Source of the DNA: Neisseriaceae bacterium TC5R-5
GTDB taxonomy: Bacteria; Pseudomonadota; Gammaproteobacteria; Burkholderiales; Chromobacteriaceae
Reading direction: 5' to 3'
Assembly (NCBI GenBank): GCA_020830965.2
Contig: JACCFC020000011.1
Span: forward strand, 57,356 to 121,355
Length of the DNA: 64,000 nt
Shown piece by piece: positions 38,332 through 47,770 of this stretch. The first letter of the stretch is position 1. Each line of letters begins with the position of its first letter. The translations under genes were made by a program, and so were the position numbers. The notes under the pieces were generated by a model that saw only the letters and a program-made list of their open reading frames with translations, ran no database searches and was not told where the DNA came from.

Positions 38332-39426
38332 ATGCACACCACACCCACAGCATTGCCTGATAACCCACTCGCTGCCATCACGCATGATGCACCACAAGAC
38401 TATTACGCCAGTCTTGCACAGCGAGGTTTATATTTTGAACCGGTATTAAACAGCTGGGTCGCCGCAGAGGCAAACAGTATACAAGCCGTTCTGTCCCATC
38501 CTGCCCTCAAAGTTCGCCCTCACTCCGAACCGGTGCCCCCCGCCTTACACCACACCCCCGCTGCCACTATTTTTGCGGCCTTGGTACGCATGAACGATGG
38601 TCAGCAACATGCGGCCGTAAAATCAGCGATACAACAGGCCCTTAACACGGTTAGCGCAGCCGATATCACCCAGAACACAACCTTCTTAGCCACCTCCCTG
38701 ACACAGCCACGACCCTTAACCGGGCCAGCGCTTACCCGCTTCAATTACACCTTGGCCAGTACGCTACTAGCACACTACTTCGGCCTGCCCGCCTCTCAGC
38801 ATGAGCTATTCAGCCAGCAAGTACTCGCCTTGCTACCCTGCATTGCCCCGGGTGGCTCAGCAGAAGATATTCGTGCCGGTATTCAGGCGGCAGGCAAACT
38901 GCAGCAAACCATTTACTCACTGCTGGCCTGCTCCGGGCCTTTATTACAACAACTGGCTATCGCAATAGAACAAACCAAACTTCCCGACCAGCTAAATCTG
39001 TTAATAGCTAACGCTATCGGCCTGTTGTTTCAGGCTTGTGAAGCAACGGCTGGCCTGATTGGCCAAGCCCTGTTACATGCACAACGCACACCGGGGCCAC
39101 ATAGCGGGAAAACACTGGTCTCAACCATACTCCGCGAGGCACCGCCTATTCAAAATACCCGCCGCTTTGCCGCACAAGACGCCCAGCTTTCTGCTTGTCC
39201 CATCCGAGCAGGCGAGACAGTATTGCTAGTCTTAGCAGCCAAATGCGAGCAGAACACGCAAAACTTCGCCTTCGGTTACGGCGTACACACCTGCCCGGGC
39301 GAAAGCTGGGCACGGGCGATGGCCAGCGCAGGCATCGACTATCTATTACAACTGGACTTGACGATGGCACTAGCCAAACCCACCTGGCGTCGTTCGCTCA
39401 ATGCCCGTGTCCCCGAATTTTTATAA
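38332..39426 (+). CDS. Cytochrome P450 family protein
   Basis: A 364-residue protein. The haem-ligand loop FGYGVHTCPGE matches FxxGxHxCxG, with the axial Cys. The I-helix region is LLFQACEATAGLIG, with Glu-Ala-Thr in place of the common Glu-Thr-Thr. The PERF-like segment QNTRRFAAQD is present, but the preceding K-helix motif reads TILR instead of ExxR. The protein is shorter than many P450s (about 400). No redox partner gene lies nearby. No good ribosome site is visible, so the start could differ. The gene is divergent from an ArsR regulator, and an ABM protein follows; its stop codon TAA is the left flank of repeat copy E. Confidence 0.85.
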   Translation: MHTTPTALPDNPLAAITHDAPQDYYASLAQRGLYFEPVLNSWVAAEANSIQAVLSHPALKVRPHSEPVPPALHHTPAATIFAALVRMNDGQQHAAVKSAIQQALNTVSAADITQNTTFLATSLTQPRPLTGPALTRFNYTLASTLLAHYFGLPASQHELFSQQVLALLPCIAPGGSAEDIRAGIQAAGKLQQTIYSLLACSGPLLQQLAIAIEQTKLPDQLNLLIANAIGLLFQACEATAGLIGQALLHAQRTPGPHSGKTLVSTILREAPPIQNTRRFAAQDAQLSACPIRAGETVLLVLAAKCEQNTQNFAFGYGVHTCPGESWARAMASAGIDYLLQLDLTMALAKPTWRRSLNARVPEFL

Positions 39427-39541
39427 GAGCCGCTAACCAAACCCCTGATCCAGCGTTGCGCCTCATTGCCGTACTACAGGTACTGTCTGCGTCGGCGCGC
39501 CTTGGCTCAGGAACTCTTCGTGGTTTGGTTAACCGCTTTAA
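39424..39541 (+). repeat. Dispersed palindromic repeat, copy E (full length)
   Basis: 118 bp, forward: TAA-GAGCCGCTAACCAAACC at the left and GGTTTGGTTAACCGCTT-TAA at the right. The interior has CTGATCCAGCGTTGCGCCTC, GCCGTACTACAGGTACTG and GTCGGCGCGCC. The left TAA is the stop codon of the P450 gene. It is inserted between the P450 and ABM genes of one putative operon, 13 bp before the second gene's start. Confidence 0.9.
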
Positions 39542-39554
39542 ACAGGAGCCCATC

Positions 39555-39905
39555 ATGATTGCCGTGATATTTGAAGTGGAAGTTGCCGCGAATAGACAGG
39601 ATAACTATCTACAACTGGCCGCAGCACTAAAACCGCTGCTGGAGCAAATGGATGGATTTATTTCGATAGAACGTTTTCAAAGTCTGCAGAACCCGCAAAA
39701 ATTATTGTCCTTATCTTTTTGGCGTGATGAAGAAGCCATTCGCCAATGGCGCAATCTTGAGCAACATCGGGAAGCGCAAATAGCAGGCCGAACACAGATT
39801 TTTGCTGATTATCGTCTGCGCGTAGCAAACGTCATTCGTGACTATGGTATGGAACAGAGAGAACAGACACCGGGTGACAGCACCGTGTACCACCGCTCTG
39901 AATAA
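39555..39905 (+). CDS. ABM-domain monooxygenase linked to the P450
   Basis: A 116-residue protein of the antibiotic biosynthesis monooxygenase family: IAVIFEVEVAANRQDNYLQL, QMDGFISIERFQSL, LLSLSFWRDEEAIRQWRNLE, HREAQIAGRTQIFADYRLRV. CAGGAGCC lies eight bases before the ATG at 39555. The open frame continues upstream through repeat E, but that part is not a homologous protein. Genes for a P450, this ABM type and a two-domain ArsR regulator stand together here and probably act on one small, perhaps aromatic or quinone-like compound; the substrate is unknown. Confidence 0.88.
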   Translation: MIAVIFEVEVAANRQDNYLQLAAALKPLLEQMDGFISIERFQSLQNPQKLLSLSFWRDEEAIRQWRNLEQHREAQIAGRTQIFADYRLRVANVIRDYGMEQREQTPGDSTVYHRSE

Positions 39906-40482
39906 GCGTTTATTGCATTCGCCATTCGTGCAAAGCATATTGCCTGCGTGAATGGGGAAGCACCTTTTGACAGGAACTGATGCCGTCGTCAGATAGCATG
40001 GCAAAGCAGCCCACCTTCATCGGTTTCAGCTCCTACTCCCACCCTCACTAAGAGCCGCTAACAAAAGCTCGCAGAGTCCCTGAGTCAAGGCGCGCCGACG
40101 CAGACAGTACCAGTAGTACGGCAAGGAGGCGCAACGCTGGATCAGAGGTTTGGTTAGCCGCTCTAACTATGACCAACGCTCGGTTCATATCAAACACCTT
40201 TATTTCATAAAAATTTCAATTATATTTAAGAGCATTTAACACAATAAAAACCCATGCTTTCTCACATCCTTAATTTCAATAGTGCTTGATGTTTCTAAAT
40301 CAACCTCTAATACATCCACACAAAGCAAGTACCTGCTATTAAGTAGCCACCTTCGCAAACACCGTATATACCCACCGCTCACTTCACAAAACGTTGAAAC
40401 AACAACAACTATTTATGTTAATGTAAGCACTTTCTACAGGTCCAGTTGCGGTATCCGAACCGCCCGTACAGGGAGCCAAACA
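39906..40482. other. Intergenic region with repeat copy F
   Basis: No gene seen. Repeat copy F lies at 40049-40166. The 300 bp after it are AT-rich and form the leader of the EAL protein gene; an in-frame extension to 40282 exists but reads like untranslated DNA. Confidence 0.5.
40049..40166 (-). repeat. Dispersed palindromic repeat, copy F (full length, reverse)
   Basis: 118 bp: TAA-GAGCCGCTAACAAAAGC at the left, GGTTTGGTTAGCCGCTC-TAA at the right, with identical TAA flanks. This is the best preserved copy and can serve as the family reference. It is inverted relative to copy E. Confidence 0.92.
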
Positions 40483-42492
40483 ATGCCCAACAGGGTAAGT
40501 CTGAATTTCTCCGAAACATTAGCCTCAGCATTAATACCGCAGATAAATATATTACCTATTTACATTTTACAGGCCATTGGACTCATTGGTCTGGTTTCCA
40601 CCATACTTATCTTTTATGGAAGTCGTGTTTTTTCTTTTGGCCAATCTAAAAAGCTAGGTTTAATTTTCGGCTTAGCCAGTTTTATGCTAGCAGCTATTAT
40701 GTCTCAGTGGATGGGAGGGACCTTCAAACCCTATTTACGTCACGACATGTTATTTCTGGCTGGCTTTTTTGGCGGTTGGATCAATGCTACGATCACAATA
40801 TTATTTACTTGTGCTGCTCGTATATTTTTTGGCGGCACAGTCAATGCACTACCGGCTAGCATTGACATCATGCTGGTTGCCTATGGCTCGGTATTATTGC
40901 GCAAACTCATTAACAAACCGGACATTGAAAGCATTTCTAATAGCGATGTTTTTAATATTCTTTGCTGGCGAATGATTGTTTTTTTAATTCCAGTTTCTGT
41001 TTATTATTTCTACGACACAATTGATCAGAAAAAAATTATTATCAACAGCATATATTTGCTAATCACCTCCAACTTCACCATTTCTATTTTTATAGTTTAC
41101 GCCATTGTCTTTTTGATACGCCGGGAAATCATCAGAGAAAAGTCTCTTTATTTTGATAATTTAACTTCTCTTCCCAATCATCGCTCATTGCAGCAACATC
41201 TTACCGATAAGTTCAAACAGTCGAGATCAAGTGCGACACCAATACCACAGGCTCTTATTCTGGTCAGTATTGATAATTTTCTGGAACTGGTACAAGAAAA
41301 TGCCCATGATTGGGCCGATGACTTTTTTCAAAAATTAAGTAGCTATTTACAAAATACTATGCAGACACCGTTGCTACAAACCTATCAGCCCATGGTGTAT
41401 TATTTTTCAGATAGCTCTCTGGCCATCATTCTTAACCACACCTCAATGAGTGAAGCACGCGACTGCCAACTAGTAGAGCGCCTGCATGCTGAGTTGCTTG
41501 AAATGGAAAATGTGAACAATAGCTCCCTATCTATTCGTTTTGATATCAAAGCAATTGACATTCAGTTTAACAATAGTTTCTCACCTTCTTGGTTTTTACG
41601 TACCATTAACTCTTTAGAAAACAACTGGCGACCTGGCATTCATTATTTTGAGGCCGACATCACTAAACAAATTCAATTAGAAAGTCATTTACGTAGCCGT
41701 ATTGAGCATTGGATTAATGATGGCGATATTCCATTGTGGCTGCAACCAAAAGTCGATCTGATAAAAAACCATTGTATCGGTGCCGAAGCTTTGTTAAGAG
41801 TAAACGACAGCACAAGTCGAAGCGCCTACATTCCGCCAGGCTATGTTCTATCTATTGCCAGAAAACACCATTTATTAGAAAGTCTTGAACTAGCCTGTAT
41901 TAAAAGCATTATTGAAAAATTGGGTCAATTACCAGAAAAATTTCAAAGTTTAGTATTCTCAGTAAACCTCTCAACATTTTTACTCAACAATACCAAACTT
42001 TCTCACTATATTATTGATTTATTAAAACACAATAAAGTGCCAGGAAAAAACTTAGTCCTTGAAATTACCGAAACCAATCAGCTGATTAACTCAGAAATAG
42101 TTCAAGACAATGTCTCAGCATTAATTGACTATGGAGTCACTTTATCTTTGGATGACTTTGGTACAGGTTATTCCTCCCTTGCCTTACTGGCGGAATTACC
42201 TTTTGGAGAGCTGAAAATAGATTACCTAATGGTATCTCGCCTAGAGCATCCCAGGACCTTAGCGGCTATTTCATTAGCTATTGACGGTGGCAAGCGCTAC
42301 CAGGCAAAAATGGTGGCCGAAGGCATCGAAAACGAGAAACAACGCCAGCAATTAATTGCTATGGGTATTAGCTATGGCCAGGGGTTTTTATTTGCTCGCG
42401 CCATGCCCTTTAGCGACTTTTTGCAATATGCAGAGGATCATTTGGCTCCGGCAACAGCAAGCACCCTTGACGATCTGAATCTGTATGCCTGA
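40483..42492 (+). CDS. Membrane c-di-GMP phosphodiesterase: 5TMR-LYT sensor, degenerate GGDEF, EAL
   Basis: A 669-residue signalling protein. AGGGAGCC precedes the ATG at 40483. Residues about 20-220 form a multi-helix sensor resembling the LytS-type 5TM receptor (HDMLFLAGFFGGWINATITI). Next comes a GGDEF-like domain (FDNLTSLPNHRSLQQHL) with no GGDEF signature, so no cyclase activity is expected. The C-terminal EAL domain looks catalytically complete: GAEALLRV, SVNLS, EITETN, LDDFGTGYSSLALL, LKIDY, AEGIE and GQGFLFARAMP. It should hydrolyse c-di-GMP in response to a membrane or cell-wall signal. Its TGA stop is the left flank of repeat copy G. Confidence 0.9.
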   Translation: MPNRVSLNFSETLASALIPQINILPIYILQAIGLIGLVSTILIFYGSRVFSFGQSKKLGLIFGLASFMLAAIMSQWMGGTFKPYLRHDMLFLAGFFGGWINATITILFTCAARIFFGGTVNALPASIDIMLVAYGSVLLRKLINKPDIESISNSDVFNILCWRMIVFLIPVSVYYFYDTIDQKKIIINSIYLLITSNFTISIFIVYAIVFLIRREIIREKSLYFDNLTSLPNHRSLQQHLTDKFKQSRSSATPIPQALILVSIDNFLELVQENAHDWADDFFQKLSSYLQNTMQTPLLQTYQPMVYYFSDSSLAIILNHTSMSEARDCQLVERLHAELLEMENVNNSSLSIRFDIKAIDIQFNNSFSPSWFLRTINSLENNWRPGIHYFEADITKQIQLESHLRSRIEHWINDGDIPLWLQPKVDLIKNHCIGAEALLRVNDSTSRSAYIPPGYVLSIARKHHLLESLELACIKSIIEKLGQLPEKFQSLVFSVNLSTFLLNNTKLSHYIIDLLKHNKVPGKNLVLEITETNQLINSEIVQDNVSALIDYGVTLSLDDFGTGYSSLALLAELPFGELKIDYLMVSRLEHPRTLAAISLAIDGGKRYQAKMVAEGIENEKQRQQLIAMGISYGQGFLFARAMPFSDFLQYAEDHLAPATASTLDDLNLYA

Positions 42493-42568
42493 GAGCCGCT
42501 CACAAAAACCCTGATCCAGCGTTGCGTCTCGGCTCAGGGGTTCTTCGGGCTCTTGTTAGCGGCGCTAA
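42490..42568 (+). repeat. Dispersed palindromic repeat, copy G (short form)
   Basis: 79 bp, forward: TGA-GAGCCGCTCACAAAAACC, CTGATCCAGCGTTGCGTCTC, GGCTCAGGGGTTCTTCGGG, CTCTTGTTAGCGGCGC-TAA. The centre of the long form is missing, as in copy D. The left TGA is the stop codon of the EAL gene. It lies between convergent genes. Confidence 0.85.
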
Positions 42569-42593
42569 GGATGCTGCTGCCACGCCATCACAC

Positions 42594-44087
42594 TTATTTC
42601 ATCGTCGGCATCACAAATTCGGCGGCCAGTTTATCCGGCCAACGACTGGTCACGGTCTTCATACGGGTATAGAAACGCACTCCTTCCGGCCCATGCATAT
42701 GATGATCGCCGAATAGAGAGGCTTTCCAGCCACCAAAGCTATGAAACGCCATCGGTACAGGAATAGGAACGTTAATGCCCACCATACCCACCTGTATACG
42801 ATGACTGAACTCGCGCGCAGCGGCGCCAGAGCGTGTAAAAATACTGGTACCGTTGGCAAATGGATGAGCATTAATCAGTTGCACAGCCGCCTCAAAATCT
42901 GGCACGCGGACGACGGCCAATACGGGGCCGAAAATCTCTTCTTGGTAAATCGTCATCTCTGCCGTGACATGGTCAAACAGACTTCCCCCCAGGAAAAAAC
43001 CTTGCTCGTAATCGGGATGACGATAATAGCGGCCATCCACCACTAGGGAGGCCCCTTCTTGCACACCCTGAGCAATATAGCCACATACCTTATCCAGATG
43101 CTGACGTGTCACCAAGGGCCCCATTTCAGCACCGGCGTCCTCACCCATTCCTATTTGTAGATGACGGCTGCGTTGCGCCAGCTTGCCGACTAAGGAATCC
43201 GCCACCTCTCCTACGGCTACCGCTACCGAAATCGCCATACAACGTTCACCGGCAGAACCGTAAGCCGCACCGATCAAAGCCTCTACTGCTGCATCCAAAT
43301 CCGCATCCGGCATCACCACCAGATGATTTTTAGCACCGCCCAAGGCTTGCACGCGCTTGCCATAGTGAGCACCAGTTTCATAAATGTATCGCGCAATCGG
43401 GGTAGAGCCGACAAAGCTGATGGCGGCGACGTCAGGATGTTGCAGCAGAGCATCCACAGCTTGCTTATCGCCGTGTATTACACTGAAAACCCCATTAGGT
43501 AATCCAGCCTCTTGCAATAGCTCAGCCATAAATAATGCAGCTGATGGGTCACGCTCGGAAGGTTTCAAAATAAAGCAGTTACCACATGCCAGGGCTATCG
43601 GGAACATCCACATCGGCACCATGGCCGGAAAATTAAATGGCGTAATCCCTGCCACCACACCCAGAGGCTGACGCATAGAATGGCTATCGATGCCGCTGCC
43701 GACTTGTTCGGTAAAATCACCTTTCAACAATTGGGGAATGCCGCACGCAAACTCCACCACTTCCAGGCCACGAGTCACTTCTCCCAAAGCATCTGAAACC
43801 AATTTGCCATGCTCACGGGAAATCAATTGCGCCAGTTGCTGCTGCCTTTGTTCCAACAATTCCTTGAACTTGAACAGCACGCGCGCGCGTTTTAACGGCG
43901 AAGTCTCCGCCCACAGCGGAAACGCACGCTGTGCACTAGCTACTGCCGCCTTCACTTCATCGCTATTAGCCAGCGGCACCTGTGCCACTACCTGCCCCAG
44001 CGCAGGATTGAAGACATCGGCAAAGCGGGCACTTTGTCCTTGACGGCGTTCACCACTGATGAAATGAGGGAGAGTTTGCATAGACAT
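42594..44087 (-). CDS. mmsA: CoA-acylating methylmalonate/malonate semialdehyde dehydrogenase
   Basis: A 497-residue aldehyde dehydrogenase. The nucleophile Cys is in [12 protein letters not shown]. The segment [19 protein letters not shown], in which the usual ALDH general-base Glu is missing, is the hallmark of the CoA-dependent MmsA class. It oxidises malonate semialdehyde to acetyl-CoA and CO2, or methylmalonate semialdehyde to propionyl-CoA. It follows the omega-amino-acid transaminase gene by 78 bp, which makes malonate semialdehyde from beta-alanine. A second ATG two codons in (44081) has the better spacing to AGG. Confidence 0.93.
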   Translation of the reverse strand: MSMQTLPHFISGERRQGQSARFADVFNPALGQVVAQVPLANSDEVKAAVASAQRAFPLWAETSPLKRARVLFKFKELLEQRQQQLAQLISREHGKLVSDALGEVTRGLEVVEFACGIPQLLKGDFTEQVGSGIDSHSMRQPLGVVAGITPFNFPAMVPMWMFPIALACGNCFILKPSERDPSAALFMAELLQEAGLPNGVFSVIHGDKQAVDALLQHPDVAAISFVGSTPIARYIYETGAHYGKRVQALGGAKNHLVVMPDADLDAAVEALIGAAYGSAGERCMAISVAVAVGEVADSLVGKLAQRSRHLQIGMGEDAGAEMGPLVTRQHLDKVCGYIAQGVQEGASLVVDGRYYRHPDYEQGFFLGGSLFDHVTAEMTIYQEEIFGPVLAVVRVPDFEAAVQLINAHPFANGTSIFTRSGAAAREFSHRIQVGMVGINVPIPVPMAFHSFGGWKASLFGDHHMHGPEGVRFYTRMKTVTSRWPDKLAAEFVMPTMK

Positions 44088-44117
44088 ACCTGTAGAGAAG
44101 AGAGAGGAATAGAAATA

Positions 44118-44144
44118 AGCTGCCCCGGGGTCTCCGGGGCAGCT
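44118..44144 (-). terminator. GC-rich hairpin between bauA-like gene and mmsA
   Basis: The stem agctgccccgg/ccggggcagct is followed on the minus strand by TTATTTCTATT. The T run is interrupted, so it may act as a partial terminator or mRNA stabiliser, lowering mmsA relative to the transaminase. Confidence 0.6.
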
Positions 44145-44165
44145 ACTGACTAAAACAACAGGGAC

Positions 44166-45482
44166 TTACTCGGTTTCACGCAGTGCGCTGGCAAGGATTT
44201 CGAAAAGACGATCGATTTCATGCTTTTCGATAATCAAGGGTGGGGAAATCGCCAGAATATCGCCGGTACAGCGAATCAGCAGACCCTTTTCCCAACATTT
44301 CAGGAAGACCTCATAAGCACGACGGCCCGGCGCAGCAGGACGGCTCTCTAACTCCACACCAGCAACCAGACCAAGATTACGCACATCCTTGACATGCGGC
44401 AGCCCTGCGAGCTGATGTGCCTGACCCTCAAAGTAAGGCGACATACCAGCAGCACGTTCAAACAATTGCTCTTCACGGTACAGATCCAGCGCCGCCAGTG
44501 AGGCAGCACAGGCCAAAGGATGTGCTGAGTAGGTGTAACCATGTGGGAATTCAACCGCGCCATCTGCAGCTGCCGCCATAAAAGCATCATGGATTTCCGG
44601 CTTGACCAGCACTGCGCCCATAGGCACTACCGCATTAGTCAGGCCCTTAGCACAGGTCAGCATATCCGGTATCACGCCAAACTTATTCGCCCCCCAATCT
44701 GCGCCCAAACGTCCAAAGCCGGTGATGACCTCATCAAAAATCAGCAAAATACCGTATTTGTCACAAATCTGGCGCAGGCGCTGTAAATAGCCCTTGGGAG
44801 GAATCAGCACACCGGTGGAGCCTGCCATCGGCTCGACAATCACCGCGGCGATTGTCGAGGGATCGTGCAGGGTCAAGATGCGCGACTCCAGTTCATCCGC
44901 CCATTCCGCCCCATGCTCAGGCTGGCCACGACTAAAGGCATTGCGAGCCAGGTCATGGGTGCTGCGTAAATGGTCTACGGCGGGCAAGCTAACCGGGAAA
45001 TGCTTGCGATTACCCGCCATCCCTCCTACCGAAATACCACCAAAATTGACACCATGGTAGCCACGCTCGCGGCCGATTAATTTCACACGGGCAGCATCTC
45101 CACGCACCCGATGATAGCCAATCGCCATCTTCAGTGCAGTATCCACCGCCTCCGAGCCTGAGTTCACAAAAAATACTTTGGACAGACCTTTAGGAGCCAT
45201 CGCGGCCAGTTTTTCTGCCGCCTCAAACGCCTTGGGGTGCCCCATTTGAAATGGCGGTGCATAGTCGAGCGTGGCAATTTGCTTCTGCACCGCTTCGACA
45301 ATGGACTTACGATTATGCCCTGCCGTCACACACCACAAACCGGCGCTACCATCCAGTATCTGCCTGCCTTTATCATCGGTGTAATACATACCATCGGCGC
45401 TCACCAGCATACGCGGTGCTGCCTTGAACTGGCGGTTTGCCGTGAAGGGCATCCAGAACGCTTCCATATTCGGCTGTGTCAT
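44166..45482 (-). CDS. bauA: Beta-alanine/omega-amino acid:pyruvate aminotransferase
   Basis: A 438-residue class III PLP aminotransferase. MEAFWMPFTANRQFKAAPRM at the start is typical of omega-amino acid:pyruvate transaminases. GSAGLWCVTAGHNR, FFVNSGSEAVDTALKMA, IFDEVITGFGRLG and the PLP Lys in MLTCAKGLTNAVVPMGA are present. It moves the amino group of beta-alanine (or 4-aminobutyrate, other omega-amines) to pyruvate, giving malonate semialdehyde for MmsA. AAGGAG six bases before the ATG is an excellent ribosome site. The substrate is inferred from family and from the mmsA neighbour. Confidence 0.9.
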   Translation of the reverse strand: MTQPNMEAFWMPFTANRQFKAAPRMLVSADGMYYTDDKGRQILDGSAGLWCVTAGHNRKSIVEAVQKQIATLDYAPPFQMGHPKAFEAAEKLAAMAPKGLSKVFFVNSGSEAVDTALKMAIGYHRVRGDAARVKLIGRERGYHGVNFGGISVGGMAGNRKHFPVSLPAVDHLRSTHDLARNAFSRGQPEHGAEWADELESRILTLHDPSTIAAVIVEPMAGSTGVLIPPKGYLQRLRQICDKYGILLIFDEVITGFGRLGADWGANKFGVIPDMLTCAKGLTNAVVPMGAVLVKPEIHDAFMAAAADGAVEFPHGYTYSAHPLACAASLAALDLYREEQLFERAAGMSPYFEGQAHQLAGLPHVKDVRNLGLVAGVELESRPAAPGRRAYEVFLKCWEKGLLIRCTGDILAISPPLIIEKHEIDRLFEILASALRETE

Positions 45483-45618
45483 TTTATCTCCTTATGATTT
45501 AGACCCTTTGCAGTCTGCAATAATTTAGAGATGACGCCAACACAATTACAGATACACTTTCAGTTTTTTAACATAATCTGTATTGGTATAAAAAACAGTA
45601 CAGTTAAGTGCAAAGCCG

Positions 45619-45652
45619 AAAAAATAACGCCAAACCGGCTATGGGTTTGGCG
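45619..45652 (-). terminator. Rho-independent terminator of the chemoreceptor gene
   Basis: The 9-bp stem cgccaaacc/ggtttggcg is followed on the minus strand by TTATTTTTTC, 28 bp after the chemoreceptor stop. Confidence 0.9.
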
Positions 45653-45679
45653 CTCAGAATGATGGCTGACGACAATCAA

Positions 45680-47557
45680 TCAGGTGCGAAAACTGGAAAA
45701 CAACTGGCGCAGGTCATTCGCGGCTTGCGATAGCCCACCTAAAGTATCGTGCACGCCCTGTAAGGCCGCGTCACTTTCGGCAATACGCACATTGATCTGT
45801 TCCGTGCTCTGAGCAATCGCCGTGGTGGCCTTATGCTGTTCGCTGGTAGACAGAGTAATTTCGTTCATTTTGTGCATGGCTTGATTCATCGCCTGCTGAA
45901 TCTGCTCAATACGCTGTACCGCATTACCAGTCAAATCCATCCCCTCGTCCACCGAGCTCACTGTTGTATGCATATTGCTGACTGCCTGACTGGTTTCAGT
46001 TCTTATCGTACTGACCATATTTGAGATTTCTATAGTTGCCTGACCAGTACGCTCTGCCAGCTTACGCACCTCATCCGCTACCACCGCAAAACCACGCCCC
46101 ATTTCACCGGCACGAGCCGCCTCAATAGCCGCATTCAATGCCAACAAATTAGTTTGGTCGGCAATATCCTTAATCACACTGGTGATTCCACTAATCTGCT
46201 GCGAACGCTGATCCAAGCCCTGCAACATACCCGACAAACCATTTACTGCTGCCACCGTATTACTCATTTCGCTGGAAATACGCTGCATCTCAGCAGCACT
46301 CTCGCTGGACACCTGACCTGTGTTGTTCACTAGGGAATCCGCCTCACGCGCAGCATCAGCAATGTGCGCAATACTAACGGTAATCTCCTCTAAAGTTGCC
46401 GCATTGGAGCTTGAAACGTCGGCAATCTCTCGCGAGTCATTAGCAACCTGATCAACCGTGCTGCTCACACTTTCCACGCCATTGGTTACCCGTTCAGCCT
46501 CTGCTCTCACCGCAATAAACATCGTTTGTAAACGCTCAATAAAGCGATTAAAAGCATCGGCCGTCTCCGCGATCTCATCGCGCCCCTGCACCTGAATACG
46601 TCGCGTCAAATCGCCTTCGCCTTGCGAAATTTCCAACATAGCATTACGTAAGCGCCCCAAGCCGGCCAACATCTTGCTAAGTAGTAAACTAGCTAATGGC
46701 GTTAACACCAAGACACAAATAGCACTTAACGCGATCACGGTGAGTAAGAGCTTCTCTAAAGGCTCACTCACAACAGATTTATCAACCATCACGCCCAGCA
46801 ACCAGTCAGTTCCAGGCACGGGATCTACTTGCACCAGCTTAGCCACCCCATCGACATCAACCTGCATCATTGTGCTATTACTTGCCAAAAAATTTAGTTG
46901 TTCAGCAGTCAATGTCGGTACCTTATCCGACAACAATTTTAAGGTTAACGCAGGATCAGGATGAGCAATCACCTTACCGGCTTTGTTCACTAAAAAGGCA
47001 TAGCCACCGCCACGCAGCTTAATGGACAGCACTGTTTTGACCAAACCATCAATGAAGATATCTCCACCGACCACCGCCTTAAGCACTCCGCCATCAAACA
47101 CAGGGGAAACAAACGTAACCACCAAATTTTTGGTAGTAAAGTCAACATAAGGGTCAGATACGCCTGGCTTACCACTACTTTGCGCGCTCTTATACCAGGG
47201 CCGTGCAACCGGGTCATAACCTGGTTTCGGCGGTTTACCATCGGAACGAATCATATGATGATCCGCTGTGCCGATATAAGTTTTATCGTAACTCCCTGCC
47301 TGGCTAAGCCTTGCCAAAATAGGAATGGGGTCGGCTACACCTACTAGGTTATTCCCTGCCAGTACCACGTTGAGCTTACTGGTATACCACTCGCCGACCA
47401 AACGCGCATAGCCTCGCGAGGTACTATCCAACTCATTATCCACCCCACGGATTACTTCGGTTTTCATTCGGTCATAAACAAGGGTCGTAATGATGGCACT
47501 AATTAGCACCAACAATACGGCAATAAACACAATCAGCTTTACCCGCAAAGAACGCAT
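45680..47557 (-). CDS. Methyl-accepting chemotaxis protein with dCache_1 amino-acid motif
   Basis: A 625-residue receptor. TM1 is at about 7-28 and the periplasmic dCache domain at 30-275. TM2 ([20 protein letters not shown]) is followed by HAMP and the signalling domain with the hairpin tip [29 protein letters not shown]. In the Cache domain Y114, R119, W121, Y122 and D166 ([12 protein letters not shown] and GGDIF) reproduce the spacing of the universal amino-acid-binding motif known from PctA of Pseudomonas. It therefore probably binds amino acids directly. No CheR-binding pentapeptide is seen at the C terminus. The neighbouring beta-alanine/omega-amino-acid genes hint at such ligands. Confidence 0.92.
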   Translation of the reverse strand: MRSLRVKLIVFIAVLLVLISAIITTLVYDRMKTEVIRGVDNELDSTSRGYARLVGEWYTSKLNVVLAGNNLVGVADPIPILARLSQAGSYDKTYIGTADHHMIRSDGKPPKPGYDPVARPWYKSAQSSGKPGVSDPYVDFTTKNLVVTFVSPVFDGGVLKAVVGGDIFIDGLVKTVLSIKLRGGGYAFLVNKAGKVIAHPDPALTLKLLSDKVPTLTAEQLNFLASNSTMMQVDVDGVAKLVQVDPVPGTDWLLGVMVDKSVVSEPLEKLLLTVIALSAICVLVLTPLASLLLSKMLAGLGRLRNAMLEISQGEGDLTRRIQVQGRDEIAETADAFNRFIERLQTMFIAVRAEAERVTNGVESVSSTVDQVANDSREIADVSSSNAATLEEITVSIAHIADAAREADSLVNNTGQVSSESAAEMQRISSEMSNTVAAVNGLSGMLQGLDQRSQQISGITSVIKDIADQTNLLALNAAIEAARAGEMGRGFAVVADEVRKLAERTGQATIEISNMVSTIRTETSQAVSNMHTTVSSVDEGMDLTGNAVQRIEQIQQAMNQAMHKMNEITLSTSEQHKATTAIAQSTEQINVRIAESDAALQGVHDTLGGLSQAANDLRQLFSSFRT

Positions 47558-47770
47558 TCTCTAATCTCCATAACAACTGGCCGATGCAACCGACGGATTC
47601 TCAGCTGTGACCTTGGCACTGGTATGATGTCGTGTAAGGCAATACCCACTACTAAGTGGTTTAGCTTGCTTAAGGGCAAAGCTCAAAGAGAATTTGAAAA
47701 ATAAGTTCTCTACCACATAATATGGCATCACCATCAGCCTGCGCTAAACAGGCCCACAGGACAATTTTCT

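Noticed and set aside
39195..39554. Long in-frame N-terminal extension of the second ABM protein through repeat E
   Set aside because: The repeat happens to be open in this frame; homologues start at the ATG at 39555, which has its own ribosome site.
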